The translations under genes were made by a program, and so were the position numbers. The notes under the pieces are model-generated. The model saw only the letters and a list, made by a program, of their open reading frames with translations, made no database searches and was not told the DNA's origin. From Sphacelaria rigidula (lineage: Eukaryota; Phaeophyceae; Sphacelariales): a stretch of DNA of 24,107 nt. Numbering within the stretch: the first letter of the stretch is position 1; every line of letters starts with the position of its first letter. Location: the NCBI GenBank assembly GCA_964200075.2, contig CAXNAA020000225.1, forward strand, positions 1-24,107, in the 5' to 3' direction. Positions 1-10,100 of the stretch are shown here, one piece after another.

Positions 1-125
1 TAAAAACAAATCCCAGATCGCTCCGGGAATCGAACCCCACAACTCAATCATGAGAAGGTTAAGAGGTTACCAACACACACACAGTAGTATCGACTCCACA
101 ACCGTAGGGTAACCTCTGGATTGAA
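1..125 (-). mobile_element. tRNA-derived SINE, partial copy cut by window edge
   Basis: On the minus strand this reads as the 3' half of a tRNA-like Pol III unit. A perfect B box (GGTTCGATTCC) lies at 26-36, followed by CGGAGCGATCTGGGA. That same tail occurs after the tRNA-like part of the copy at 7550, and roughly 80% of bases match back to the GTTGGTA of the D-loop. The A-box region is not recognisable: a (TG)n run at about 72-83 stands where it should be. The 3' body is outside the window. The upper boundary is approximate. Confidence 0.6.
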
Positions 126-1165
126 ATTCAATGAAACACACTGAATTAAATTACACGGGCGGAGCGCGTTATTTTCGAGCAGCACGCGCGCTAGCGGTTC
201 CATGTTGCCAACACCGTGCTAGCGCGCTTGTGCACTACAGCGTTGTACTCTCCTGTGTCAGCCCGTCCCGGTATTGCTCCTCATGTTTCAAGACGCTTTA
301 TTCGAAAGCACGCAAAAGAAATGCCAGCGAGTCCATTGTTGTTGCTCTCGGAGATGTGGTGTACTAGTTTTTCGATCTAGTACTGCCGCATGATCCGTGC
401 TGTACGAACTAGCATACTGTACCAGTTCAAAAACGGATATGCATGAAATAAACGCCACCGACATGCCCTGGTTATAATGAACTGTACCGTGTGCGAGGCG
501 CGGGGACCGTAGTTTTTGGCAAGGAATGTGAGGACGCAACCATACTACAGTACAGGTAGTTTTTCATGCAACACGTGATCCGAACGAGACACAAAACAAA
601 GCATTTATATGATGGTACCTGGGCGTTCTGGTACTAAAACGAGTCCATCAGTCCCTCCACTACCTACCGTAAGGAGATCAACACCAGGTCTAATTACAAG
701 TATGTTACGAGCACATCTTCATTTTAGAGTAGAGAGCCCAGCCGAGACCACTCCGGGTTCACGGCCGAAATGCGAGACGGCACCGTCCCAAACACCGAAA
801 TAAATTGAAATTGGAAGCGCCCTGGAGACAGGGCAATCTATCAATTTACCAACACATGGTGAACATGGTGTTAGTGAGCTTCAGTCCCAAAAGGGTCAAG
901 TATACAGAAGAAAAACGGAAAGGAAAGAAAGGAAAAGACGGAAGACGCGAGGGATGAAAACGGCCACCAAGCAAGGTTCAACCCAAAAAGCTCAGGCACC
1001 CTCAAAAACGCAAACCAAGCTGTTCGGCAAACGGCGGATGCAGTAAAATACCAAATTCAGAGCGTATCGTGGCGTAGTTGTGTTGGGGCATGATCAAGCG
1101 CTAATTTCACTACTCGCATCCGTACCCCTGCAGCCGCAGTGAAGTTTCCGTTGATCACCAACGTT
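126..1165. other. No supported gene
   Basis: Short open frames occur on both strands, for example 131-367 and 609-803 on plus, but none shows a domain, a splice pattern or a family resemblance I recognise. The stretch lies 3' of the minus-strand coding unit that stops at 1166, so its upper part may hold that gene's 3' untranslated region. No poly(A) signal was assigned. Confidence 0.4.
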
Positions 1166-2555
1166 TCATGTGCCACCCACAAACGTTTTAACGTTTTTGC
1201 GTCTGACCCAAGCCCACTGCATGCCACGCCCACCCCTATCAACGAGCTGCATTTTGCTTTTGAAGCTGTGAAACGCTGGATCTCCCTTCTTGGTCTTGTA
1301 TCCCGCAAGCTCGAACCCCTTGATGGCATCTCGTAGCTGTTCATAAGCGAACCCATCAACTGGGAGGAGATTCACCTGTAGAGAGGCACGCCCCGGACCA
1401 GATGCACGGCAATCGAAAAATAGTTGCAGGTCGAATGCGTGCTACTGAACAGCAGAGCTTCGGCCAGTGGTGAACCCGTGGACGATGATGGGAACGTACA
1501 AAGCAGCGGAAGGTGTACAGCACGATGAGAAACAATATAGGGAATAAATTCTCTCTGTCCACCTGTATATTGTGTTCGCGCAGACACCAGCACACAGGTA
1601 TGTGTTCACCGTAACGGCCGGCCAACAGCAATTTAGGGAGTATTTTCACTCGCTGGAGCTTCTCTCCAACATGGAAGTCGTAGCACGGTTTGTGCACGGT
1701 GTCAACTTTGTGGCAAACATCGAAATCAATGTCTTCTCACCTTTCGAGCGGGCTCCGCCGGGCTGACCAGCTCTGTATCATCACCGCCACCCAAAACTTC
1801 TACTGCGCTACTCTTCACTTCCTCCGCGACGATGCACGCCCCCTCTTTGACAATTTCCGATACCACGCCTCCCAACGTTTCTCCGAAAGCAGAATCGATT
1901 TCATCAGCAGGAACCGCCAATCCAGTGCACACCTTGAGCGCAATATTCCCGAGGACCAACGCCACCTTAGCTGCCACCTTTGCTTTCCTCCCCCAAGCTC
2001 ATTCACCTTGTATCCCTGACCTTCAGGGCCGCAGTCCACCAGGCTCATGTCATGGGCGCAGAGTAGAAACAGCCGCAGTTCCCTGCGGAACGTTCCCTTC
2101 CCGACGCCCCTGTCCCTTTGAAAACACCCCTGCAAGCGAGCAGTCCAGTTTGCATGACTTCTATCCACCTCAGAGAGAGGCTCTTCATGCGCCGGTAGGA
2201 GACACGCTAAGCGGGGTACCGGCCACCGCAAACAGGCGATGTCAAATGCTACGCTTCGCAGCATGCCACTCTGCGAGTCACCGAGCCCAGCCGTATTACA
2301 CTCGTCGATCTTCGCTCTAACGTTGTTCGACACAGCGTCTAACTTTGTCTCCAGTCTTTCTACGTTCAGACGCAACTCGTCCAACGTTGTCTCCAGTCGC
2401 CGGTTGCCATCCCTTTCCATGTCCAGACGCAACTCGTGCAATCTTCGGACGAGATGAGCATCCATCGGATTGAGTAGCGCCGATTCCGACTCCCTTAGGT
2501 TCGCCTCCGGGGGCTGCCAAGCGGTCATCATCCTCTCGAGTACCTTCTCCAGGTT
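1166..2555 (-). pseudogene. Coiled-coil protein with brown-algal-type C-terminal module, one frameshift
   Basis: Two predicted exons, 2555-1741 and 1375-1166, flank a 365 bp intron with a GTGAGA donor (1735-1740) and a pyrimidine-rich acceptor ending CTACAG. Both borders are phase 0. The first exon opens after a possible acceptor (GCTACAG) and can also start at ATG 2531 or 2528. It encodes a heptad-rich coiled coil of about 60 residues (ELRLDMER, ELRLNVERLETKLD), then a region with LRLFLLCAHDMSLVDCGP, then an Ala/Val-rich helical stretch (AAKVALVLGNIALKV). The last exon gives VNLLPVDGFAYEQL to GGRGMQWAWV and a stop. Frame changes near 1998, equal to loss of one base, so the copy is either a pseudogene or carries a sequence error. 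I associate this layout with lineage-specific brown-algal families from memory, and its function is unknown. Because the upstream border is phase 0, it could also be the 3' end of the ROCO gene. Confidence 0.6.
2347..2437 (-). repeat. Internal coding duplication within the coiled coil
   Basis: GTCTCCAGTC recurs at 2347 and 2389, and CAGACGCAACTCGT recurs at 2367 and 2424. The two units are therefore near copies, with about 15 extra bases in the second. In protein terms ELRLDMER and ELRLNVER are repeats of each other, so the coiled coil has grown by in-frame duplication. Confidence 0.65.
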
Positions 2556-3077
2556 CTGTAGCAATGCGAATCATTTTGTGAAGTACGCACAGGTGACAGA
2601 AACGGCTGATATTCCAGTGATAAAGAGCTTCGTTTAGATAGTACGTTCAGAGGCGAACGCACTGGAAACGCAAGTCCGAAGGAGGTCACATCACCGCGAC
2701 GCACCCAGATGTTAAACATGATGGTTGCTTCAAAGAAACAAGAACGGTTATACTTCCTTGTCCCACAAGTCTGGTCGGTTACGGGCGATTTTTTGTTTGG
2801 GTGCATACGGTGTTGACGATGACCTTATAGTTGGGTTCTACAGAAAGTTAAAGCACACACAAAGTAGATGAAGGAGAAGAAGAAAAAAATAACCTCGTTT
2901 TCGATACCAAAATCAGGTCAGAATAGACCCCCTTTTGGCCTTTTCTGGAGTATTATTACGAGATTTTTCTCTGTCATAAGTTTGAGAATTGATGTTAAAC
3001 ATCCCACACTTGGCCCACAGACATAACAATACTATGGACTTGCCCCCGAGTACCCCCCCCCTCGCCGAACAGGTGGC
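2556..3077. other. No supported gene; spacer or intron
   Basis: AT-rich stretch with purine runs (around 2868-2890) and a C run near 3053. A minus-strand open frame at 2528-2806 has no recognised content. If the 1166-2555 unit belongs to the ROCO gene, this would be intron. Otherwise it is the upstream region of a separate gene. Confidence 0.35.
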
Positions 3078-3630
3078 GAGCTACAATTGGGTCGCCGCTA
3101 TGCGATTGCAATGGAGGTTTCGCTCGCTATTCCACTGGGCAAGGTGAGGATGCTCAAGGGCCCCCTGGGGCCAGTTTGCGAACGCTACGGTGTTGGTCGC
3201 GTCTACCCGACGAAATGGTGGGAGAACGCCAAAGCCTAGATCGACGTTACCCGGGAGGTTGACCTTTCGAACAACACAAGGACTGGACGCCCGTCGCTCC
3301 TCACGCCAACAAAGGTTGCGGCGCCGAAGAAAGTCAACAAGCAGAATCGGTCATTTACGCTCCGGCAGGTGTCCGATCAGCTGAAAGACATCGGGCTGGA
3401 TTACGGTACGGAGGTCGTGCAGCGGTATTTTCCAAAAAAAAGAGGCGGCGAAGGTGGCTCGCGGCATCGAACCCTCTCTTTCCTTTGTTCAGAAGCTTCG
3501 CCGAATTGACTTCATCTGCGATCAGGTGGACGAGACGACCGGCACTCTCTTCGATCGACTAGCTATTTGCTTTTCACATTTTTTCGCCCCTGAGAAAGTG
3601 GCGAAATACGGCTATTTTTGGGCCGACTGA
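3078..3630 (+). pseudogene. Tc1/mariner-type transposase fragment, decayed
   Basis: One frame runs from about 3078 to 3430 with a single in-frame TAG after KWWENAKA, then continues one frame over from 3433 to TGA 3628-3630 across an A8 run (3434-3441). It contains a helix-turn-helix-like start (IPLGKVRMLKGPLGPVCERYGVG, in part), a linker GRPSLLTPTKV, a second helical segment (FTLRQVSDQLKDIG) and RRIDFICDQVDETTGTLFD. In IS630/Tc1/mariner transposases a segment like this stands just before the first catalytic aspartate. The DDE catalytic core is absent, as the similarity fades after LFDR. With a stop, a frameshift and no core it cannot encode an active enzyme. Family placement is by eye. It is plus-strand, opposite to the flanking gene(s). 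Confidence 0.55.
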
Positions 3631-6187
3631 TATTTTTCTGGCCGTTCGGTCGCATAGTTCGACAGCAAGCCGCAAAAAAGATATGTGCTTCCAACTAAAA
3701 AAACAGCCGAGGAATCGAGAAAGACATCGAAAATCAGATCAGGCACGGTTAAGCGCTCATACAAGCATAACCGACCAGACTTATCGGACAGAGGAAGTAT
3801 ATGAACATGAACATACATGCAGAACGACTGAGGGGTTACGTGCTTTCCGTGTTCTTCGGGTGCTTTATCAGAGCGCACGTCTCTCACGCACAAAAGTAAA
3901 CGGACTTGAGTCGTTTCCTTTGTACCGTCTTGAGTGATACGGCCAGATATACTATCCAAGTACATGCGGCATGCACTATTATACGCGCTGTTACCGACTG
4001 TAGGATGAAAAGGGAGCGCGAGATCGCGTGCTTTACTCATCGTTCAGCGTCTGCTGGACATCACAGCAGTCGCGCTCATCATCGCTGCTACTGTAATTCC
4101 GCGATGCTGTGTCCGATTACATCGATACAATTGGAGCGGAAACAGCAGTCTCCTCTAGATAAAGATTCCATGAATATGTTCCATATTGACGGTGATGTGC
4201 ACGATATGCTGACGGGGAAGCTCAAATACATCATACTGTCTGAGACGTGCGTTCCGCTGGGGGAACACCTCGGGGAGCACCTATACGTCAACCGCACAGC
4301 ACCCGAATCCGTACACCAGCCTGCGGTCTACCCACAGAACCCTGCTACCGATTTTCCTCCTCAAATAATGGATGATGCCGAGTTGGGACATCCTTAGTGA
4401 AGGGCGCGGCCGCATACAGTTCACTTTCACTACTTTGATTCATACAAGAGCAGCTAGTTCACCATATGAGCAACATGCGTAACCTTGGGCGAAAACGATT
4501 TAGTACTTGCCGATATGTGCTAAAGCGCCGATGGCTTCGATATCCTGCTTGCCAGTAGATTTTCGGGTGCTCAGCAAGCTAAAAACGTGGCACAACAATA
4601 TTTGTTCATCACTCTGGCCTGCTGCAGATGACGAAAGAGATTGTCATTGCTGGAATAGTCGTGTGCGCCATGCGAGTACAGACAACAGAGATGTGCAAGT
4701 TGAGGTCTCACCAGCGCGCATTTTCCTTGCAAACAACAATATAAGCACCGGTATAACCACATTCCTCCTCATTCCGCTTCTATCTCTGCGAGTGACGCCT
4801 GGCCAACCTACGGACATATCACATCCGTCTCTTCTGAAACGTCCGAGGCGCATGTCCAACGTAACGGTGAGATTGTTGTTATTGAGCACAAAGTGTCAAC
4901 ATGGTAATTCTAACGCTGCTTGTTGATGGATCTGTTATTCAATCTCCCAACAGTCAGGAGTTTGAACATTCGACAGCGACTTTGACCCTGAACCACGAAA
5001 ATATTGCCGCATGTTCGGATACTATGGCTTCCCCATTACACAGAGTTGAGTCCAGGTCTACTTTTCCGATTCGCTATTAACTGCAAATCTCCGGATGGCG
5101 GTCCTCATTTTTTCACTTACCAGCTGCACTACTTGTAGGCAGCCACTTGAAATATTTTGATGATGTTTGGAGAGCGGGGAAAGTGGAGTGCTCACGGCGA
5201 CATTGTTCAGTTCGTGTCTCCACCTAAATTGTCCAGAGAAATGGTTCATTAACCGAGTCGGTTCGTTTTTCGCGTCGAGAAAATCTAGGTCCACACACAG
5301 AGACGACCGAAAAAACGGTGAATTAAACGAAGTCGCTACACCAGCACCTTTCTTACGCTGCACAGCAATCATTCCTTGGGATGTCTCATAGACTCATGCA
5401 CAATGTACAGCTCCCTTATGAATAGACGCCACCGTGGCACCCGTGGAGTGCCTGAGCACAGGTTCATTTGATTGAACGATGGGACCTCTCTGCAACTCAA
5501 ATTCACCTTGAATGAACGTGGAGTCGGTTCCGTGGGGAATGAGTGACACCAAGACACGCAGAATAAAAGGCCGACACAAACGTAAATGCGTCCGGTTAGC
5601 GATATTGTGACTCGCATGACTACGGAAAACGTCCCCCGTCAGTTGGATCCAGTTGGATCGAACCCAGCAAAAAGGTATAAAAAGGTATCGTGTTCGGTCA
5701 ACCATCAGCTTCATATCGTCATGCTTTCAGTTTTACCTCGAGTAGTAGAGTTCGTACGTTGCTGCTGTGGTATCATGTGCAACCTTGCTTCAGCTTTCTA
5801 ACTGCAGTGCGTGGTCGTTCTAAAATCGCCATCATTCCGATTGTATTCTCGTTTTTTTGCTTGTTTGTTTTTGTCAAAATCCATTACGAGAGTAGCAGAC
5901 TGTCCAATGGTTTGAAAAAAACGACGATAATACCAGAATATACGATCAAAATCACTATTTTTGGGCCCCGCCCATCAAACGTCCTCCAAGATCGTTTTGT
6001 TCCTCAGTCGATGAGAAACTGAGTCCCGAACTTCGGGGAGAAGTCGTAGGAAACTATGGCATGCATGATCATGAGTACACCCCCCCCCCAAACGAGACCG
6101 TGCCTTGAACCTTCGTTTGTCCCAGTACGTTCGTACGCAATCGTTATACCGTTGAGGAGCGCTGTCAAACGTACCATAACGTGGATA
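3631..6187. other. Long stretch without a recognised gene
   Basis: Several plus-strand open frames occur (3906-4397; 4507-4926; ATG 4901 to TAA 5080, 59 residues), along with minus-strand frames of similar size. None carries a motif I know, and clear splice pairs could not be drawn to join them. The lower part (5640-5700) has short direct duplications. The stretch is either spacer between two minus-strand genes or a 3' intron of the ROCO gene. Confidence 0.35.
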
Positions 6188-7144
6188 TTACAAGGAAAAC
6201 AAATAATAAGCCCAACGAAACCAGCATGAGCAATCAGCTTCGAATCGGCTCTTGAGGCACTCATCAACGAGCAAAAATATGGCATAACACCCGCGGCTGA
6301 CCTCAGTTATCCTGCTTTGACGGTGCTCCTGGAGCGCATCCAAAGTATCCTGCCAAGCATGGTTCCCTTCCTTGATATTTGGGGCATCCGGTGGTAAGAA
6401 CCGGAGGCCTCCGTACTGGTTGTGCAGCAAGTTTGTCAACTCCTTCTTCCCACGGAACGCAGCGTCCCAAACCGTCTTCTTCTCTTCTCCCGCGACAGTA
6501 ATTTCGATCCTGGTCGGCAGAGTGTCGGTGGGCTCATGCAGGCAGATCAAATGTTCCATCGCTCCCATTGTAAACAATGTTCCCTTGTTCCAGCAGGCTC
6601 GGAACACGATGTCGTTGCCTCGACAAAACCATCCAACGAGTCGGGCGATGATGCCGGGCGGAATGTACTTCGCCAGAATCGTAAAGGTGAACTGTATCCT
6701 AACTCCAGTAGATATCTTTTCCAGCTCGGAGAGGGTGTCGTCGGCGACGGTACTAGGTAACCGCGCCGGTACCACAAACTCACCTTCCGGCCCGCACGGA
6801 AACATGGCACCGTAGCTTGACATCGTTTTCATCATGCGCCCACGAGCCGTTTCATCAAGGCCGAAATCTCGCCACAGGAAGCTGAGGTAGTGCTCCGACA
6901 GTCGGCCGGTTTTGAGGAACGTGCGGTGCGTGGCTACTAGCTCGTCGAAGCGGACGTCATCTTCGCGGCCATACTTATGGCAGTACTCGTCCACATCACT
7001 CTGCCACTGCTCCGTCTGTTCGACCTCAGCCAGGCGGTGGTCCAAGAGTTCTCGCAGTAGCAGATTTATCCACGAAGGGTCCAAATGAACAAGATCGCAC
7101 GCGAACAGCAATGTACCTCCCATTTGCCTCATGTTGAGCGCATC
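6188..7144 (-). CDS. ROCO gene exon: COR domain, C-terminal
   Basis: Open for 318 codons to TAA at 6188-6190. The exon start is set at an acceptor (GCGAACAG before GATGCGCTC) because the open frame is closed by TGA just upstream of ATG 7255, and because DALNMRQMGGTLLF follows ERVLV of the previous exon in phase. Typical COR features are the segment LVHLDPSWINLLLRELLDHRL, a helical middle (LSEHYLSFLWRDFGL), the FPCGPEGEFVVPARLP strand region and IPPGIIARLVGWF. In family terms COR mediates dimerisation of the neighbouring Roc domain. A possible phase 0 donor, GAG followed by GTCAGC at 6296-6301, would end the exon early at 6302 and lead into a further 3' exon. Otherwise the protein ends with a short Cys/aromatic-rich tail. 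Confidence 0.82.
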   Translation of the reverse strand, partial: DALNMRQMGGTLLFACDLVHLDPSWINLLLRELLDHRLAEVEQTEQWQSDVDEYCHKYGREDDVRFDELVATHRTFLKTGRLSEHYLSFLWRDFGLDETARGRMMKTMSSYGAMFPCGPEGEFVVPARLPSTVADDTLSELEKISTGVRIQFTFTILAKYIPPGIIARLVGWFCRGNDIVFRACWNKGTLFTMGAMEHLICLHEPTDTLPTRIEITVAGEEKKTVWDAAFRGKKELTNLLHNQYGGLRFLPPDAPNIKEGNHAWQDTLDALQEHRQSRITEVSRGCYAIFLLVDECLKSRFEADCSCWFRWAYYLFSL

Positions 7145-10100
7145 CTGTTCGCGTGGGCAAATGTGTAAAACATATGGGCCGAGCATAAGCGGCAACAATT
7201 GGCCGGGACTGTCCACCGCGTAAGAATGATGTCTCAAAATTGAGAGCAAGAGCATTCAAGGTGCTTTCAGTCACCCTACACAGGAGGAATTAGGTGTTTA
7301 CACGACCTCACACCCGTTGTGCGCGTCTATCGGCCGAAAGCGTTGTTGGGCGTTGTGATACGAGCATTATGTTGATCGTATTTACATTCGAGTGAGGTTT
7401 GAAGTTACCAAACACAACTCTGAAGTGACTGCCTAGACTCTTTCATTCCGGAAGTGGGTCGAACGATCACCCACCCCCTCCCCCTGGTCAATCGTGGTAT
7501 CAATCCCTGGTCACACATGTCAAACCTGTTGGCGTCATGTACACACATTCGCCCCGGTGGCTCAGTTGGTACCCTCGAAACCTTCTGACCATTGGTTCGT
7601 GGGTTCAATTCTCGGAGCGATCTGGGAATTTTTCTTACACCATGCTCAACAGTGGAGAGCGACTGTGTCGTGGGTACACAAAGTTCTACTCAACGGTCGA
7701 CGGAGGAAAGGGATTGCTGAACCCCTCTCGCGATAAAAATGAAGAAAAGGCAAGCACCGCAGAAGGAAGGTGGGGTATTAAAAACAAATACAGAAGAAGA
7801 AGCTCCTGTGTTGACCTTCCTCCTGTGTGACCCCGGCTGGTGCGCCCACATATACCGGAAGGTGTAGACCGGCGTCCAGAATAGATGGGACGACAGCACA
7901 ACACACACAGGCAAACCGACGTCCACCGACAACATACAACCTGGTGGTGGAGCCTTGGTGATACAGTAGGGTGGAAGAGAATGCCTGCATCTGCCCCAAT
8001 CACGTGCGTACCACCAGCAGGGATCTAGCAGACTTCAAGGTATGATGCTTCGATGTAACCCCTGCATTACTCACCACTAGGACGCGCTCTTCATCCCGCG
8101 AGCTTTCGCCTGCTGTTACCGTTCTGCCAAAGGAGCCACAGGGTTTGAAAACCTTCTTCAGGGTTCTCAAGGTCTTCAGGGCGAAACGTGTATCCTTTTG
8201 CCCTTCGACTTCCGCCTCGAGGTGAAGCTGTCGTACCACGGTCGACCATGTCTTCAGTGCAAACTCCTTGGTGACGAAGTTGTGCTTTGCATACCCGCCA
8301 ACGGGCTTGACGGGTTTGCCATACGACTGCACCGCCTCCGCGGGGTCCCCACCTTCGTGCAATGCCGCCACCATAGCCCACACTCTGCGCCACGATACCG
8401 GAATTGTTTGACCGACATTGGGGAACAGGCGTTCGTCGTCCTCATTACGGCCACCTTCCCCGGCTAGTCTGCAGATTTCCTCTCGCAGACGGTCGAGACC
8501 TTCCTTGCGATAGCCGGAGACCTCCACGTAACCGCAAACAGTGAGGGACGGGGCTGTCTCCGCAGTACGGTCGGGATGCTGTCCGGTTGTGGGTCTCGGC
8601 GCCGTTTCAGTGCACCACTCTTTTCGCTTGAGCTCCAAATGCGTGTGAACCGCCTCCTTCAGGTCATCTAGGGCTGACGGGACATCTGCTCCACGCCCGC
8701 TGAAGCTGTCCGCATGGGTTGCGACGACGAGGACTGCGCATCCAGGAATCCGGCACAGCAAAGCGTCCAGCCAGGTGTACACTGCTTCTCCTCGATAAGA
8801 AACTTCGTTATGGAACTTAAGCAGGTCCACGACCAGAAGCTGCAGGGCTCCGCTAGTCAGAAAGATCTGATTATACGTTGGAAATACACCAACACATCGC
8901 GGCAGCGGAAAAGGCACGTCAGCAGCGTGTCCGGGAGCGCAGATTCCGCAGTCCTCCAGCAGGTTGTTACCGAAATCAATTCTACGCGGCGGGGGGTCCA
9001 CGCAATCTGAGGCAGTTGCTACATCGCCGTCAAGAACCAGGAAAGGAGTCGATGGACGGAGCCGTCAAACGCAAGAAGAAAAGTAAAATGCACACCAAAT
9101 ACGTTCGACACAAGCACCCCAATAATAGAAACGGCGGTTGCGACTCCAAGAGGCTGATGCCGCAAAAGAAGGAAAATAGGCAACGACAGGCACTCTAACG
9201 GCTCGTCCCATTGCCTGCACCCACATCAGTCCAACGTATAGCTGCATTTCTGGAACCGGAACCTGGGCGACCTATCGTAACTCAACGGCGAGGAAATCCG
9301 TTCAACGCCAAAAAAGATTGCAATTAAAATATAGCAACAACACGACAAATTGCAAAAGCCAAATACAAAACACGGAACAATCTGGTAGCTCTCACCTGGT
9401 GCGTTGAGTAGTACTCCGCATGTCCCGCGAAGTCCCACATCAGCACCTCAAGCGGCCGAGCAGGATTCGGCCTCCACGGCTCGATGTGAACTTGTACACC
9501 CCGAGTGCGCTCGCTCTCCGCCGTCGGATCCGGCTCGCCTTTCCGTAGACCCCTCGCTAACGTCGTTTTCCCAGCGCATACTGCACCGACCAACACCATC
9601 TTCAACTCATGAGCGGTGGTTTCCCCTGAGCGTTCCAACGCTTCGTAGTAGCTGACGATATGTGCCCATCCGCCATCAACAACCTCAGATGGCGGATCGA
9701 TCCAAGCATTATAGCCTAGATATACTGTCGTGAGGTCAGGTATCAGAGCAAACCTCTCAGCGGTAGTCCTTGGGATACCTGTACGTGTTCACACGAAATT
9801 CAAAGAGGTACAACATATTCAAAGCCAACCCTAGTGAACCGAGACGTACTGTACCTCTAACCCAAGGAAAGCAAAACCGAAACACTCGCTCAAGAAAAGA
9901 AGGAACGAAACAAGAGTCGAACAGGATGACAAAGTGGACTAAGGCGTGGAAAAAAAAAAGACGATTGATTCACAGCAACAGCAGTGGTCTCAGCAGTAGC
10001 TGTGAAATCTGCCTGCTGCACACCCTAACCGCTCGCGCAATTCTCAATACATGGTCCTTCAAATAAGAAACAAATGGCGCACACAAGGTCACGCCCCCCC

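Noticed and set aside
609-803. 64-residue Pro/Ser/Thr-rich frame, and possible rRNA-like sequence at 600-890
   Set aside because: No conserved rRNA block could be matched and no protein family recognised.
1832-2320. 162-residue open frame on plus
   Set aside because: Antisense shadow of the minus-strand coiled-coil exon.
3190-3384. 64-residue Arg-rich open frame on plus
   Set aside because: Out of frame with the transposase remnant in the same place.
6372-6815. 147-residue open frame on plus
   Set aside because: Antisense shadow of the COR exon, which has clear domain similarity on minus.
7550-7619. Functional tRNA gene on plus
   Set aside because: A and B boxes are good, but the anticodon arm does not pair convincingly and the sequence continues into a body shared with another repeat copy, so it is a SINE head.
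8878-9198. 106-residue Lys/Arg-rich open frame on plus
   Set aside because: Lies opposite the ROCO exon and its intron, with no family resemblance.
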